A DNA stretch of 6,598 bases from Candidatus Melainabacteria bacterium (GTDB taxonomy: Bacteria; Cyanobacteriota; Vampirovibrionia; Vampirovibrionales; JAJTHC01). Below the pieces are notes generated by a model. It was given only the letters and a program-made list of their open reading frames with translations. It did no database searches and was not told where the DNA came from. The stretch is from contig JAPLIO010000234.1 in the NCBI GenBank assembly GCA_026389055.1, positions 10,171 to 16,768 on the forward strand. Direction: 5' to 3'. The position numbers and the translations under genes are program-made. This document shows positions 1 through 5,371 of this stretch, one piece after another. The number at the start of each line of letters is the position of its first letter. Position 1 is the first letter of the stretch.

Positions 1-732
1 GGGGGGGGGGGTAGTGGCTAAAATCCACGTTTGCTGGGGGTAAAAATCGCCAATGCGTCCGCTCGTAATTAAATCAATCACCGTTACAGCCCCTTCAGCA
101 GACCGAAACCGTGGGTCCCAACAGGCATCGCTTTTGGTGTGAAAGGCTTCATAAATTAACTGAGCTATAGGTGCCACAAAGGAGGGTTGCCATGGCACAA
201 AATGCAATCCTTCAGGCAACACAAACAAGCGTTCTTGTTTTTGCTTAACTAATAACGTCATAATTAACGGGTCTGTTAAATCTAGGTTCATTACACACTG
301 CCCAACAGGCTTAAAACCGTACCATGTTAGGGTTTTAATAAGCATTGTTTGCTTGCCCAACATGGCGTAAGAAATAACCTCCCAATCAGGCACTGTTTGC
401 CAATAAGTAATGGCATAGCCAAACAGTTTATCCACTGCGGTTTTTTGAGCAATACCTTCTTCCAAATAAACCAAGTTAATTTCAATGGCATTATGCGGTT
501 CAATACGATAAAGCATAAACCCAACAACGCTAAGACCTGCATCGGTTTGTGAGGTATCTTCCAAGGCAATGGCGTGTAAATTGCCTGAAGCCAACACCTC
601 TACCAGCAGTTCAAAGGGAATCGCCCCTTCACTCCAGCCATAGTCTTCTTTGGCTTCTAGCAAAAACTGATGATAAAGCCGTTCCAACGAAGAAACCGTT
701 AGCGGGGAAATTGGCGTTGCAACTAATGCCAT
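1..732 (-). CDS. Tandem GNAT-family N-acetyltransferase, C-terminus cut by window edge
   Basis: The frame is open from an ATG at 732 to the left edge, giving 244 residues with no stop. Residues 1-155 read as a GNAT fold: a beta-4-like strand (VVGFMLYRIEP, about 69-79), a beta-5-like strand (AIEINLVYL, 82-90), a helix (98-112) and the closing GF segment (139-140). The usual Q/R-x-x-G-x-G/A acetyl-CoA loop is not recognisable at about 91-97 (EEGIAQK), so this first domain may be degenerate. Residues about 176-240 look like the start of a second GNAT domain (WQPSFVAPIAQLIYEAF, then CWDPRFRS and GRIGDFYPQQTWIL). GNAT enzymes transfer an acetyl group from acetyl-CoA to an amine; the substrate cannot be told here. 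A GAAGGG lies 13 nt before the ATG. The last codons come from an 11-base G run at the window edge and may be unreliable. Family call fairly sure, function unknown. Confidence 0.75.
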   Translation of the reverse strand, partial: MALVATPISPLTVSSLERLYHQFLLEAKEDYGWSEGAIPFELLVEVLASGNLHAIALEDTSQTDAGLSVVGFMLYRIEPHNAIEINLVYLEEGIAQKTAVDKLFGYAITYWQTVPDWEVISYAMLGKQTMLIKTLTWYGFKPVGQCVMNLDLTDPLIMTLLVKQKQERLFVLPEGLHFVPWQPSFVAPIAQLIYEAFHTKSDACWDPRFRSAEGAVTVIDLITSGRIGDFYPQQTWILATTPPP

Positions 733-777
733 CTAGGAAAAAGCACCCTTCTAAACCCTAAAATAAAGACTACTTTT

Positions 778-807
778 ATTCTAAACGGAAGAAGACACTT
801 TGGGCAA
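778..807 (-). promoter_or_regulatory. Candidate sigma70-type promoter for the GNAT gene
   Basis: On the minus strand TTGCCC (-35, 802-807) is followed after 18 nt by TAGAAT (-10, 778-783). This would leave a leader of roughly 40 nt before the ATG at 732. Position fits, but the -35 is only a partial match. Confidence 0.4.
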
Positions 808-997
808 ATAATGGGTGAAATAAACCCCTATCTTCTGTAGAAATTGGCTTGCGATTGTTTGATAGCCTTAAATGCTTAGTAACAATAAAATAATGCGGAA
901 CGGTTTATAGCGTTGGACTAGGGCTTCATGGGGGGTGGTATTTGTTGATTGCCCTGCAATCACTCTGCTTCTAGCAGCCCCCCCAAACCCCCGCAAA

Positions 998-1024
998 ATT
1001 AAGGGGGCTCCACGCCCCCTTAAT
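998..1024 (-). terminator. Likely Rho-independent terminator for the phosphatase-deaminase operon
   Basis: ATTAAGGGGGC (998-1008) and GCCCCCTTAAT (1014-1024) form a perfect 11-bp stem with a 5-nt loop. Read on the minus strand the stem is followed directly by TTTTGC, a short U tract. The hairpin lies about 200 nt past the deaminase stop, so the operon would have a long 3' end. It may instead be part of a dispersed repeat. Confidence 0.5.
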
Positions 1025-1059
1025 AAACCCCTCTCAAGGGTTGATTGGTTGCTTTCCAC

Positions 1060-1138
1060 GTTGAAAACAGGCTTGAGCGGAAGCTAGAGGCTCCCTAATT
1101 GCTCTGCTTCGCTACGCTCGCACCAGCCTGTCTTCAAC
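1060..1138. repeat. Imperfect inverted repeat (14-base arms, 13 pairs)
   Basis: GTTGAAAACAGGCT (1060-1073) pairs with AGCCTGTCTTCAAC (1125-1138) at 13 of 14 positions. Inside, GAGC (1075-1078) can pair with GCTC (1116-1119) and GGAAGC with GCTTCG near 1079-1111. The whole 79-nt block could fold as one long bulged hairpin. No U tract follows on either strand, so it is not a typical terminator. It could be a repeat element or a structured 3' UTR. Confidence 0.55.
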
Positions 1139-1220
1139 TGCCTATGATTTGAAGCTAGCAATATCAGCTTAAACTGAACAATAATGCGTGTTCCGCGGTT
1201 TTGTTAGAAAGCGTATAAAT

Positions 1221-1640
1221 CTAACCCAACGTAAATTGATGTGGTAATAATTCGCCCATGGTGAAGGTTTTCACCGTATTGGGTTCGGTTGGGTGTGCCA
1301 CATAAATGGGCGAATCTGGCTTTAAAAATTCCGCCAACGCCTGCCTGCAACTACCGCAAGGGGTAATGTAATGGTTGGGTGTTTTTTCCGCCCAAACAGC
1401 TACAGCCACTATCTGTACAGGGTATTTTCCACTGCCCACATAAGCGGAAAGCATCGCATTTTCCGCACAAACCGAAATGGGCGTACTGGCATATTGAACA
1501 TTCGTGCCACAAACCACAGAACCATCTGCCAGTTGGCAAGCAGCCCCAACAGGGAATGGTAAATACGGAACGTAGGCGTAAGTAGCCACTTTTTTCGCTT
1601 CGTTCAATAAACTTTCAGGCGATAAAAACATGATAGTCAT
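1221..1640 (-). CDS. cdd: Cytidine deaminase, homotetrameric CDA type
   Basis: A 139-residue protein of the usual length for the short cytidine deaminases, which convert cytidine and deoxycytidine to uridine and deoxyuridine in pyrimidine salvage. The N-terminal signature YVPYLPFPVGAA (24-34) is present. The zinc site is C58-A-E60 plus P-C95-G-S-C98-R-Q, with E60 as the catalytic proton carrier, and the C-terminal F-T-M-G-E-L-L-P-x-x-F matches the family. Two usual residues differ. The ribose-binding NVE motif reads N47-V-Q49, and the Arg after CAE is Asn (N61). ATG 1640 lies six bases after the phosphatase stop, so translational coupling is likely; an in-frame ATG at 1631 is an alternative start. 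Family very sure; substrate preference less sure because of Q49 and N61. Confidence 0.92.
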   Translation of the reverse strand: MTIMFLSPESLLNEAKKVATYAYVPYLPFPVGAACQLADGSVVCGTNVQYASTPISVCAENAMLSAYVGSGKYPVQIVAVAVWAEKTPNHYITPCGSCRQALAEFLKPDSPIYVAHPTEPNTVKTFTMGELLPHQFTLG

Positions 1641-1646
1641 CTGTGG

Positions 1647-2153
1647 TTAAACCCCGTGCGTTTCTTGGATGGTTTTCAGTAGCCCTTTGCTGGCACTTAA
1701 AACCAATTGGTAAACGTGTTCAAAGCCTTCATCTCCGCCCGTATAGGGGTCTGGAATTTCGGTTTCAGTCCAAGCTTCTTGGCTGTAATTCATGAATAGC
1801 GTTAGTTTTTGGGCTAATTCTGGCGTAGGGGCAAGGCTGGTGGCGTCTCTCAAATTACGATTATCCATCACGCAAAGGTAGTCAAACTCATGAAAATCTT
1901 GCGGGCAAAGTTGTCTCGCTCTCTGGGTGGAAATATCTAAGCCATGGGTTTTTGCCACGGCGATGGAGCGAACATCTGGCGAACAACCGCTATGGTAGAA
2001 GTGCGTCCCTGCTGAATCTACGGTGATTTTATCGGTTAAATTGGCTTGGTTGATGAGATGCTCAAAAACCCCGTGTGCCAAGGGGGAACGGCAAATGTTA
2101 CCCATGCAAATCATCAATACGGTAATGGATTTTGGGGAAACAGTGGGCATCAT
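1647..2153 (-). CDS. Low-molecular-weight protein tyrosine phosphatase
   Basis: This gene encodes 168 residues of the LMW-PTP/arsenate-reductase fold, a cytoplasmic enzyme that removes phosphate from tyrosine residues through a cysteinyl-phosphate intermediate. The P-loop C16-M-G-N-I-C21-R22-S23 sits near the N-terminus as the family requires, and the general-acid motif D135-P-Y lies in IPDPYTGGDEGF. The start was placed at ATG 2153 because AGGA lies 6 nt before it and the resulting length is typical. The longer frame from 2213 adds 20 unlikely residues and would overlap the promoter. It is first in a two-gene operon with cytidine deaminase and divergent from msrB. In bacteria such enzymes often sit with exopolysaccharide tyrosine kinases, but none is visible here. 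Its target is unknown. Confidence 0.93.
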   Translation of the reverse strand: MMPTVSPKSITVLMICMGNICRSPLAHGVFEHLINQANLTDKITVDSAGTHFYHSGCSPDVRSIAVAKTHGLDISTQRARQLCPQDFHEFDYLCVMDNRNLRDATSLAPTPELAQKLTLFMNYSQEAWTETEIPDPYTGGDEGFEHVYQLVLSASKGLLKTIQETHGV

Positions 2154-2188
2154 TGTTTTTCCTGCTATTGGGTGGGCAACTTTTTGTT

Positions 2189-2194
2189 TATAAT
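2189..2194 (+). promoter_or_regulatory. Consensus -10 box for msrB
   Basis: A perfect TATAAT lies about 44 nt upstream of the msrB ATG. A matching -35 is weak: TTGGGT at 2168-2173 gives only a 15-nt spacer. The box is nearly its own reverse complement and is shared with the divergent promoter, so both strands may compete for one polymerase site. Confidence 0.5.
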
Positions 2195-2218
2195 AGAACA
2201 AATGCCCCGCCAATTCAA
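2190..2218 (-). promoter_or_regulatory. Promoter for the phosphatase-cytidine deaminase operon
   Basis: On the minus strand TTGAAT (-35, 2213-2218) and TATTAT (-10, 2190-2195) are separated by exactly 17 nt. Transcription would begin about 30 nt before the ATG at 2153. The -10 overlaps the -10 of the msrB promoter on the other strand. Confidence 0.6.
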
Positions 2219-2237
2219 TCTTTTAGGAGATTTTGCA

Positions 2238-2627
2238 ATGACCACAACACCTGAAAATGCCTGTAATATCAGCCATTTAACCCCTGAACAACACCGTGTA
2301 ACGCAATGTTCGGGGACTGAGCCGCCGTTTCAAAATGCGTTTTGGAACAACAACCGAACAGGCGTATACCATTGTGTTTGCTGCGATACAGCCCTTTTTT
2401 CATCTGCACACAAGTTTGATTCTGGGACGGGGTGGCCGAGCTTTTTTGAGGTGCTAAACCCTGATGCAGTGGGCAATAGAACCGATATTTCCCATGGGAT
2501 GCAACGGGTAGAATCAGTGTGTGGGGCTTGTGGTGCCCATTTAGGGCATTTATTTAACGATGGACCACCGCCTACAGGCTTACGATATTGCATTAATTCC
2601 GCTTCGCTTTCGTTTAAACCAGCGTAA
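2238..2627 (+). CDS. msrB: Peptide methionine (R)-S-oxide reductase MsrB
   Basis: A complete single-domain MsrB of 129 residues. It reduces the R epimer of methionine sulfoxide in oxidised proteins, usually with thioredoxin as electron donor. Visible features in order: L14-T-P-E-Q, the G26-T-E-P-P-F substrate-pocket start, the zinc cysteines C46-x-x-C49 and C95-x-x-C98, the block K59-F-D-S-G-T-G-W66-P-S-F, the pair H101/H104 in AHLGHLF, and the catalytic cysteine C118 in RYCINSASL. The resolving cysteine found in SGCGWP-type enzymes is T64 here, so regeneration must use another cysteine (C9 and C24 are present) or an external thiol. The start is fixed by AGGAGA at 2225-2230, 7 nt before ATG 2238. 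A longer upstream frame to 2046 runs through the promoter and phosphatase gene and is rejected. Confidence 0.96.
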   Translation: MTTTPENACNISHLTPEQHRVTQCSGTEPPFQNAFWNNNRTGVYHCVCCDTALFSSAHKFDSGTGWPSFFEVLNPDAVGNRTDISHGMQRVESVCGACGAHLGHLFNDGPPPTGLRYCINSASLSFKPA

Positions 2628-2679
2628 AATTGACCGTTTTTTTCGCTCAAACTTGATTGTTAGCCCGAAATTCAAACCT

Positions 2680-2853
2680 ATGCAGAATAAAAGGCTAGAA
2701 ATCAAAGGGGTGTAATTTTTGGATGGGGTTAAACTGCCGTAGCCCTTTTGTTCAAGAGGGTTTACGGGGTTTTTATGGTGGTTTTTTGACCCCCTAAATT
2801 TGATTATTGGGCTCATATTCATGTTTATTTGAAGCCCGCCTTTTATTCTGCAT
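2680..2853. repeat. 174-bp element with perfect 16-bp terminal inverted repeats (MITE-like)
   Basis: ATGCAGAATAAAAGGC at 2680-2695 is perfectly complementary to GCCTTTTATTCTGCAT at 2838-2853. Nested inside are AATCAAAGGGG (2700-2710), pairing with CCCC and TTTGATT at 2790-2805, and a central hairpin at 2737-2767, so most of the element can fold on itself. No protein is encoded and I see no clear target-site duplication. This is the form of a small non-autonomous transposable element or large stem-loop repeat; the family is not recognised. Confidence 0.6.
2737..2774 (+). terminator. Possible Rho-independent terminator downstream of msrB
   Basis: CCGTA-g-CCCT (2737-2746) pairs with AGGG-tt-TACGG (2757-2767), giving nine pairs around a 10-nt loop. 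The stem is followed by GG and five T. It lies about 110 nt after the msrB stop, inside the inverted-repeat element, which may have brought it in. Confidence 0.45.
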
Positions 2854-2894
2854 CAGCATGAATTGCGGGACAACAATCAATTTTTTAAGCGATT

Positions 2895-2949
2895 TTTGAA
2901 TTTTGGGCATTTTATCAAGACTGTTTGAATTTTGGGCAGGAAATCAAGT
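2895..2949. repeat. Short direct repeat, two copies, 29-bp period
   Basis: TTTGAATTTTGGGCA occurs at 2895-2909 and again at 2924-2938. Similarity continues into ATCAAG after each copy (2914-2919 and 2943-2948). No gene or transposase is attached. Function unknown. Confidence 0.55.
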
Positions 2950-2970
2950 TGTGGGGAAGCCTCTCCACAA
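2949..2970. repeat. Hairpin with 9-bp stem and 4-nt loop
   Basis: TTGTGGGGA (2949-2957) pairs with TCTCCACAA (2962-2970) through eight Watson-Crick pairs and one G-T pair around AGCC. No T run follows, so it is not an obvious terminator. Confidence 0.45.
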
Positions 2971-3074
2971 AGCGTTACAACGGGTTGTGGAAAATTCAGT
3001 CATTTTATTACCTAATTCGTTCACCAAAAATAATGCAAGCTGAAGAAAAAACTCGTTGCCCCTCCTCCTCCCGA

Positions 3075-3220
3075 ATACCATTTTCAAATGGGAATAGCGT
3101 TAGATGGATACTAGGCACTGGCAAGTAAAAAACCGCAGGCGTACACGGTAGTACGTTGAGGATTTTTTACTTGATGGTAACAACGTAGACGCTGACGATA
3201 GTTCTATTTGAAATTGGTAT
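3075..3220. repeat. 146-bp long imperfect palindrome just before the large gene (MITE-like)
   Basis: The ends 3075-3103 and 3192-3220 are inverted repeats matching at 23 of 29 positions, starting ATACCA and ending TGGTAT. An inner 11-bp perfect inverted repeat, CAAGTAAAAAA (3122-3132) and TTTTTTACTTG (3163-3173), and a third, CGTAC/GTACG (3140-3155), share exactly the same centre. The whole unit is therefore one long imperfect hairpin. Terminal TA on both sides would fit a TA target, but this is weak evidence. It ends 26 bp before the start codon of the next gene and may carry its promoter or form part of its leader. Confidence 0.65.
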
Positions 3221-3246
3221 CAAAGCCCAAAGGAGCCTTAAAAACC

Positions 3247-4683
3247 ATGCCCATAAACAACGACACTGGCTATTTTAAATCAGGTATTACTGTCAATGGC
3301 AGAGAAGAAGCCTACAATCTAAACGAAGATGATGATGACCAAGAAGACTTAGACAACACCCCAGAAGAAGAGACTGACCCCCTAAAAAACATCGCTACCC
3401 TGCTAAATAAAGCACTTAAACGCCTACCCGCCTACGAACCCATGATGCAATCTGCCCAAGCAGCACCGCAAGAAGTAGACGCTAGCCCCAAACGATTCCA
3501 AGACTATCTGCAGGAATTTTTAGTAACCGATAGCACATGGAAAGCCCCCAAACGTGAAAAAGTAGACATGGCAATGAAAGTAGTAAAACAAGCCCTGCCC
3601 GAAGCCCTAATTGCTGATACCACTAACCAGCACGTTTCGCCCTTTGTGCGGGAATTTATGCTAAAAGACCACACCAGTTTGGCTGCCTTGCAAACGCCAG
3701 ACCCCCAAACCCCCGCCATTCATAACCCCAGCACCCAAGGGGTTGCTACGCCGTTGGAACGACAAGGGCAACAGTGGTTTGACCCCCAAGCCATGCAAGC
3801 CCAAGTACCACAAGCAGTAGAGCCATTCAGAAACCCACCCCACCACAGACAAATTGCCAGTGCAGAAACGATAGCCCAAGCCTTCGATGTTAATCCGCAA
3901 TACACCGTAGCCTATAATACACCCATACCACCCCCATGGAAAGCCACCAACCCAACCAAAGCCTATAAAGCCAGCATTTCCGTAACCGAAGTGATAAAAG
4001 CAACAGGGCTAGGGAACTATCCCGCCGTGTTGAATGGGGTATTTGGGTACAGAGGTAATGTGCTAACATCGCAACAATTAGCCGAAAGAATACAAAAAGC
4101 TACTTATGAAGAGAAACGAACCCTGCAAATAGCACGAGAATTAAACGACATACTTGTTGCGAACCAAAACAAAGGAGCGTACCGAGATGACGCTTGGGCT
4201 ACTGCCCAAGGCATTCAATGCATCGCCACCTACAATACTTATAATGGGAAGCTGAATTTGGATAATTTCCGTAGAGACTTAGCTAAGTTTTTTATTGATC
4301 AAAAAGATGATTTTTTACTAGGCGTACTTTCTCAGCATTATTTAGGTTCTGCTGAAAGCCCTCTAGCCGAGAGTTTGATGGGAAGAACACGGTTATTAGG
4401 ATATGGTTGGAAGCAAGAATTACAAGAAAAAAATAGTCCGAACTACAACCAAGCTCACCATCTAGCAGCCTATCTAGGGTTGGCAACCAGATGGGACTGG
4501 GATCCAGGAGAGGGAGCAGCAATCCTAGCGGGTCAGTTACAAGACATTGGGCATCCTTATGATGTCAAATTATCTCGGATAGGGGTAGAAATAGGCACAC
4601 AACTTAAAAAAGAGCAGATTAAACCTTCACAATTAGGTTCGGTTATTTATGAGAGAATTAGGGATTCTTCACATGGGAAATAA
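3247..4683 (+). CDS. Full-length polymorphic-toxin-like protein with exchangeable C-terminal module
   Basis: I do not recognise the family. The ATG at 3247 is preceded by AAAGGAG at 3229-3235 and gives 478 residues. A TTG start at 3208 would lie inside the palindromic element and is rejected. There is no signal peptide or membrane segment. Layout: very acidic segment (EDDDDQEDLD, 27-36), a helical part (about 44-140), Pro/Gln-rich linker (about 148-235), a helical region (247-303), then a C-terminal module from about 306. The module carries YNGKLNL (332-338), ESPLA (370-374), NQAHHLAAY (401-409), then D440 and IG (445-446). Parts of the gene recur as startless copies at 5276 and 6528, while the end of the gene is AT-rich and diverged from the copy. 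Two small membrane proteins are encoded convergently, and the first overlaps this gene's stop by 26 bp. Inference: an effector or bacteriocin-like protein with a variable toxic tip. A cytoplasmic non-toxic protein family undergoing duplication is the alternative. Confidence 0.82.
   Translation: MPINNDTGYFKSGITVNGREEAYNLNEDDDDQEDLDNTPEEETDPLKNIATLLNKALKRLPAYEPMMQSAQAAPQEVDASPKRFQDYLQEFLVTDSTWKAPKREKVDMAMKVVKQALPEALIADTTNQHVSPFVREFMLKDHTSLAALQTPDPQTPAIHNPSTQGVATPLERQGQQWFDPQAMQAQVPQAVEPFRNPPHHRQIASAETIAQAFDVNPQYTVAYNTPIPPPWKATNPTKAYKASISVTEVIKATGLGNYPAVLNGVFGYRGNVLTSQQLAERIQKATYEEKRTLQIARELNDILVANQNKGAYRDDAWATAQGIQCIATYNTYNGKLNLDNFRRDLAKFFIDQKDDFLLGVLSQHYLGSAESPLAESLMGRTRLLGYGWKQELQEKNSPNYNQAHHLAAYLGLATRWDWDPGEGAAILAGQLQDIGHPYDVKLSRIGVEIGTQLKKEQIKPSQLGSVIYERIRDSSHGK
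3724..3794 (+). repeat. Long-range direct repeat A, copy 1 (residues 160-183 of the large protein)
   Basis: These 71 bases recur at 6528-6598 with only two mismatches and in the same reading frame. The repeat probably extends beyond the right edge of the window. It starts sharply at the codons for N-P-S-T-Q. Confidence 0.9.
4165..4260 (+). repeat. Long-range direct repeat B, copy 1 (join to the C-terminal module)
   Basis: These 96 bases recur at 5276-5371 with six mismatches (about 94% identity), in the same frame. They encode residues 307-338, from QNKG to YNGKLNL. Beyond them the two copies remain homologous as protein but diverge strongly in DNA. Confidence 0.9.
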
Positions 4684-4942
4684 TGAGTCTCATCCCCACA
4701 CAATAAAAAGGTAACAACATGAAGCTAACCAATAACCATGTGAAGTGTTTTTGGGTAGCATGGTCTTTAGCAAAATAAAATCCGAGTCCATAAATTACCC
4801 ATTCCATCCACAATAGGATATTACAAGGGGTTTGCCAATAAAGGGTATTCGGAAATATAGTGAAAATTCCAGTCTCGTCTAACGTAATAAGGTAGATCTT
4901 AAGAATGACCATAATCCATAATAATTGAATCAGTTGTTTCAT
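4658..4942 (-). CDS. Small membrane protein, candidate immunity protein (pair 1, second gene)
   Basis: A 94-residue hydrophobic protein with about three membrane segments (roughly 3-20, 40-57 and 68-90) and a charged loop (AKDHATQKH, 58-66) between the last two. No family recognised. A GAAGAG lies 9 nt before ATG 4942. It follows the 82-residue membrane-protein gene by 16 nt and is transcribed with it. Its end overlaps the end of the large gene by 26 bp, convergently. Position opposite the C-terminal module, size and topology resemble the immunity proteins of pore-forming colicins, some of which have three helices and are encoded on the opposite strand to the colicin. That role is inference only; no sequence similarity to a known immunity protein was seen. 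Confidence 0.68.
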   Translation of the reverse strand: MKQLIQLLWIMVILKIYLITLDETGIFTIFPNTLYWQTPCNILLWMEWVIYGLGFYFAKDHATQKHFTWLLVSFMLLPFYCVGMRLIISHVKNP

Positions 4943-4958
4943 CTATACAGTCTCTTCT

Positions 4959-5207
4959 TTAATCAGAACTTGGAGGGAATAACATAAAATCTGTGATAGA
5001 AATACTACTAATAGCGTTTGACAATAGTAATAAGAACACCCACTTTTTTAGAAGATCATTTGGGTTTTTATAGATGATATAAAGACTCAGGATTAAATTA
5101 AGAACAAATGTAATAATAAATAGAATGAAAGATAACTGTGGGTAAACTAAACATGAAAGCCATTTGATTAACTCCAAAAAAGTTAAGCCTAGTAGTATTT
5201 TCTGCAT
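4959..5207 (-). CDS. Small membrane protein (pair 1, first gene)
   Basis: An 82-residue very hydrophobic protein with about three membrane segments (roughly 3-21, 25-47 and 54-70) and a charged loop (YKNPNDLLKK, 46-55) before the last. An AAGG lies about 10 nt before ATG 5207, and a good promoter stands just upstream (5240-5268). It leads the two-gene unit with the 94-residue protein. It shares overall design with the first gene of pair 2 (6134-6442): a long second helix, a Lys/Asn-containing loop, then a Leu/Phe-rich third helix. Sequence identity looks low. Candidate immunity or immunity-helper protein; unproven. Confidence 0.65.
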   Translation of the reverse strand: MQKILLGLTFLELIKWLSCLVYPQLSFILFIITFVLNLILSLYIIYKNPNDLLKKWVFLLLLSNAISSISITDFMLFPPSSD

Positions 5208-5239
5208 AGTAAAAAAACCTTATTTAATTAAATAGATTT

Positions 5240-5268
5240 ATATTAGCTATAACCTACCGATTAATCAA
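5240..5268 (-). promoter_or_regulatory. Promoter for membrane-protein pair 1
   Basis: On the minus strand TTGATT (-35, 5263-5268) and TAATAT (-10, 5240-5245) are 17 nt apart, 33 to 61 nt upstream of the ATG at 5207. The promoter ends 8 bp before the start of the orphan cassette at 5276, so the unit has its own expression, independent of the plus-strand genes. Confidence 0.55.
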
Positions 5269-5275
5269 CTTAAAT

Positions 5276-5371
5276 CAAAACAAAGGAGATTACAGAGATG
5301 ACGCTTGGGCTACTGCCCAAGGCATTCAATGCATCGCCAGCTACAATACCTATAATGGGAAGCTGAATCTG
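5276..5371 (+). repeat. Long-range direct repeat B, copy 2
   Basis: Partner of 4165-4260, offset by 1,111 bp, six mismatches in 96. Homologous recombination between the copies would join this cassette in frame to the full-length gene. Confidence 0.9.

Larger units (their letters stand above)
733..1220. other. 488-base gene-free region rich in hairpins
   Basis: No open frame here resembles a protein. The stretch separates the cytidine deaminase end from the GNAT start, both on the minus strand. It holds short perfect hairpins at 946-962 (7 bp, 3-nt loop) and 965-977 (5 bp, 3-nt loop), a strong hairpin at 998-1024 and a larger imperfect one at 1060-1138. It also has several C/G runs, including a run of seven C at 978-984. 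The dense structure suggests an intergenic repeat or a structured RNA, but I cannot name a family. Confidence 0.6.

Noticed and set aside
963..1007. Possible G-quadruplex on the minus strand
   Set aside because: The close G tracts give only three usable triplets. The rest are in a stable hairpin, so the motif is incomplete.
868..1059. 63-residue minus-strand frame
   Set aside because: It translates the C/G-rich hairpins and has no protein-like features or ribosome binding site.
2154..2213. Longer phosphatase start at 2213
   Set aside because: The extra 20 residues are not family-like and overlap the promoter. ATG 2153 has AGGA at 6 nt.
2046..2237. Upstream extension of the msrB frame
   Set aside because: It runs opposite the phosphatase coding region and through the promoter. 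ATG 2238 has AGGAGA at ideal spacing and matches the family's start.
2941..2994. Possible replication origin: three TGTGG cores resembling DnaA boxes (best TGTGGAAAA at 2986-2994)
   Set aside because: Only one site is a near match, two of the cores are simply the arms of a hairpin, and no replication gene is nearby.
2925..3128. 67-residue plus-strand frame before the large gene
   Set aside because: It crosses a direct repeat, a hairpin and half of the palindromic element. No ribosome binding site or domain is visible.
3208..3246. TTG start adding 13 residues to the large protein
   Set aside because: It falls within the end of the palindromic element, whereas ATG 3247 has a good Shine-Dalgarno sequence.
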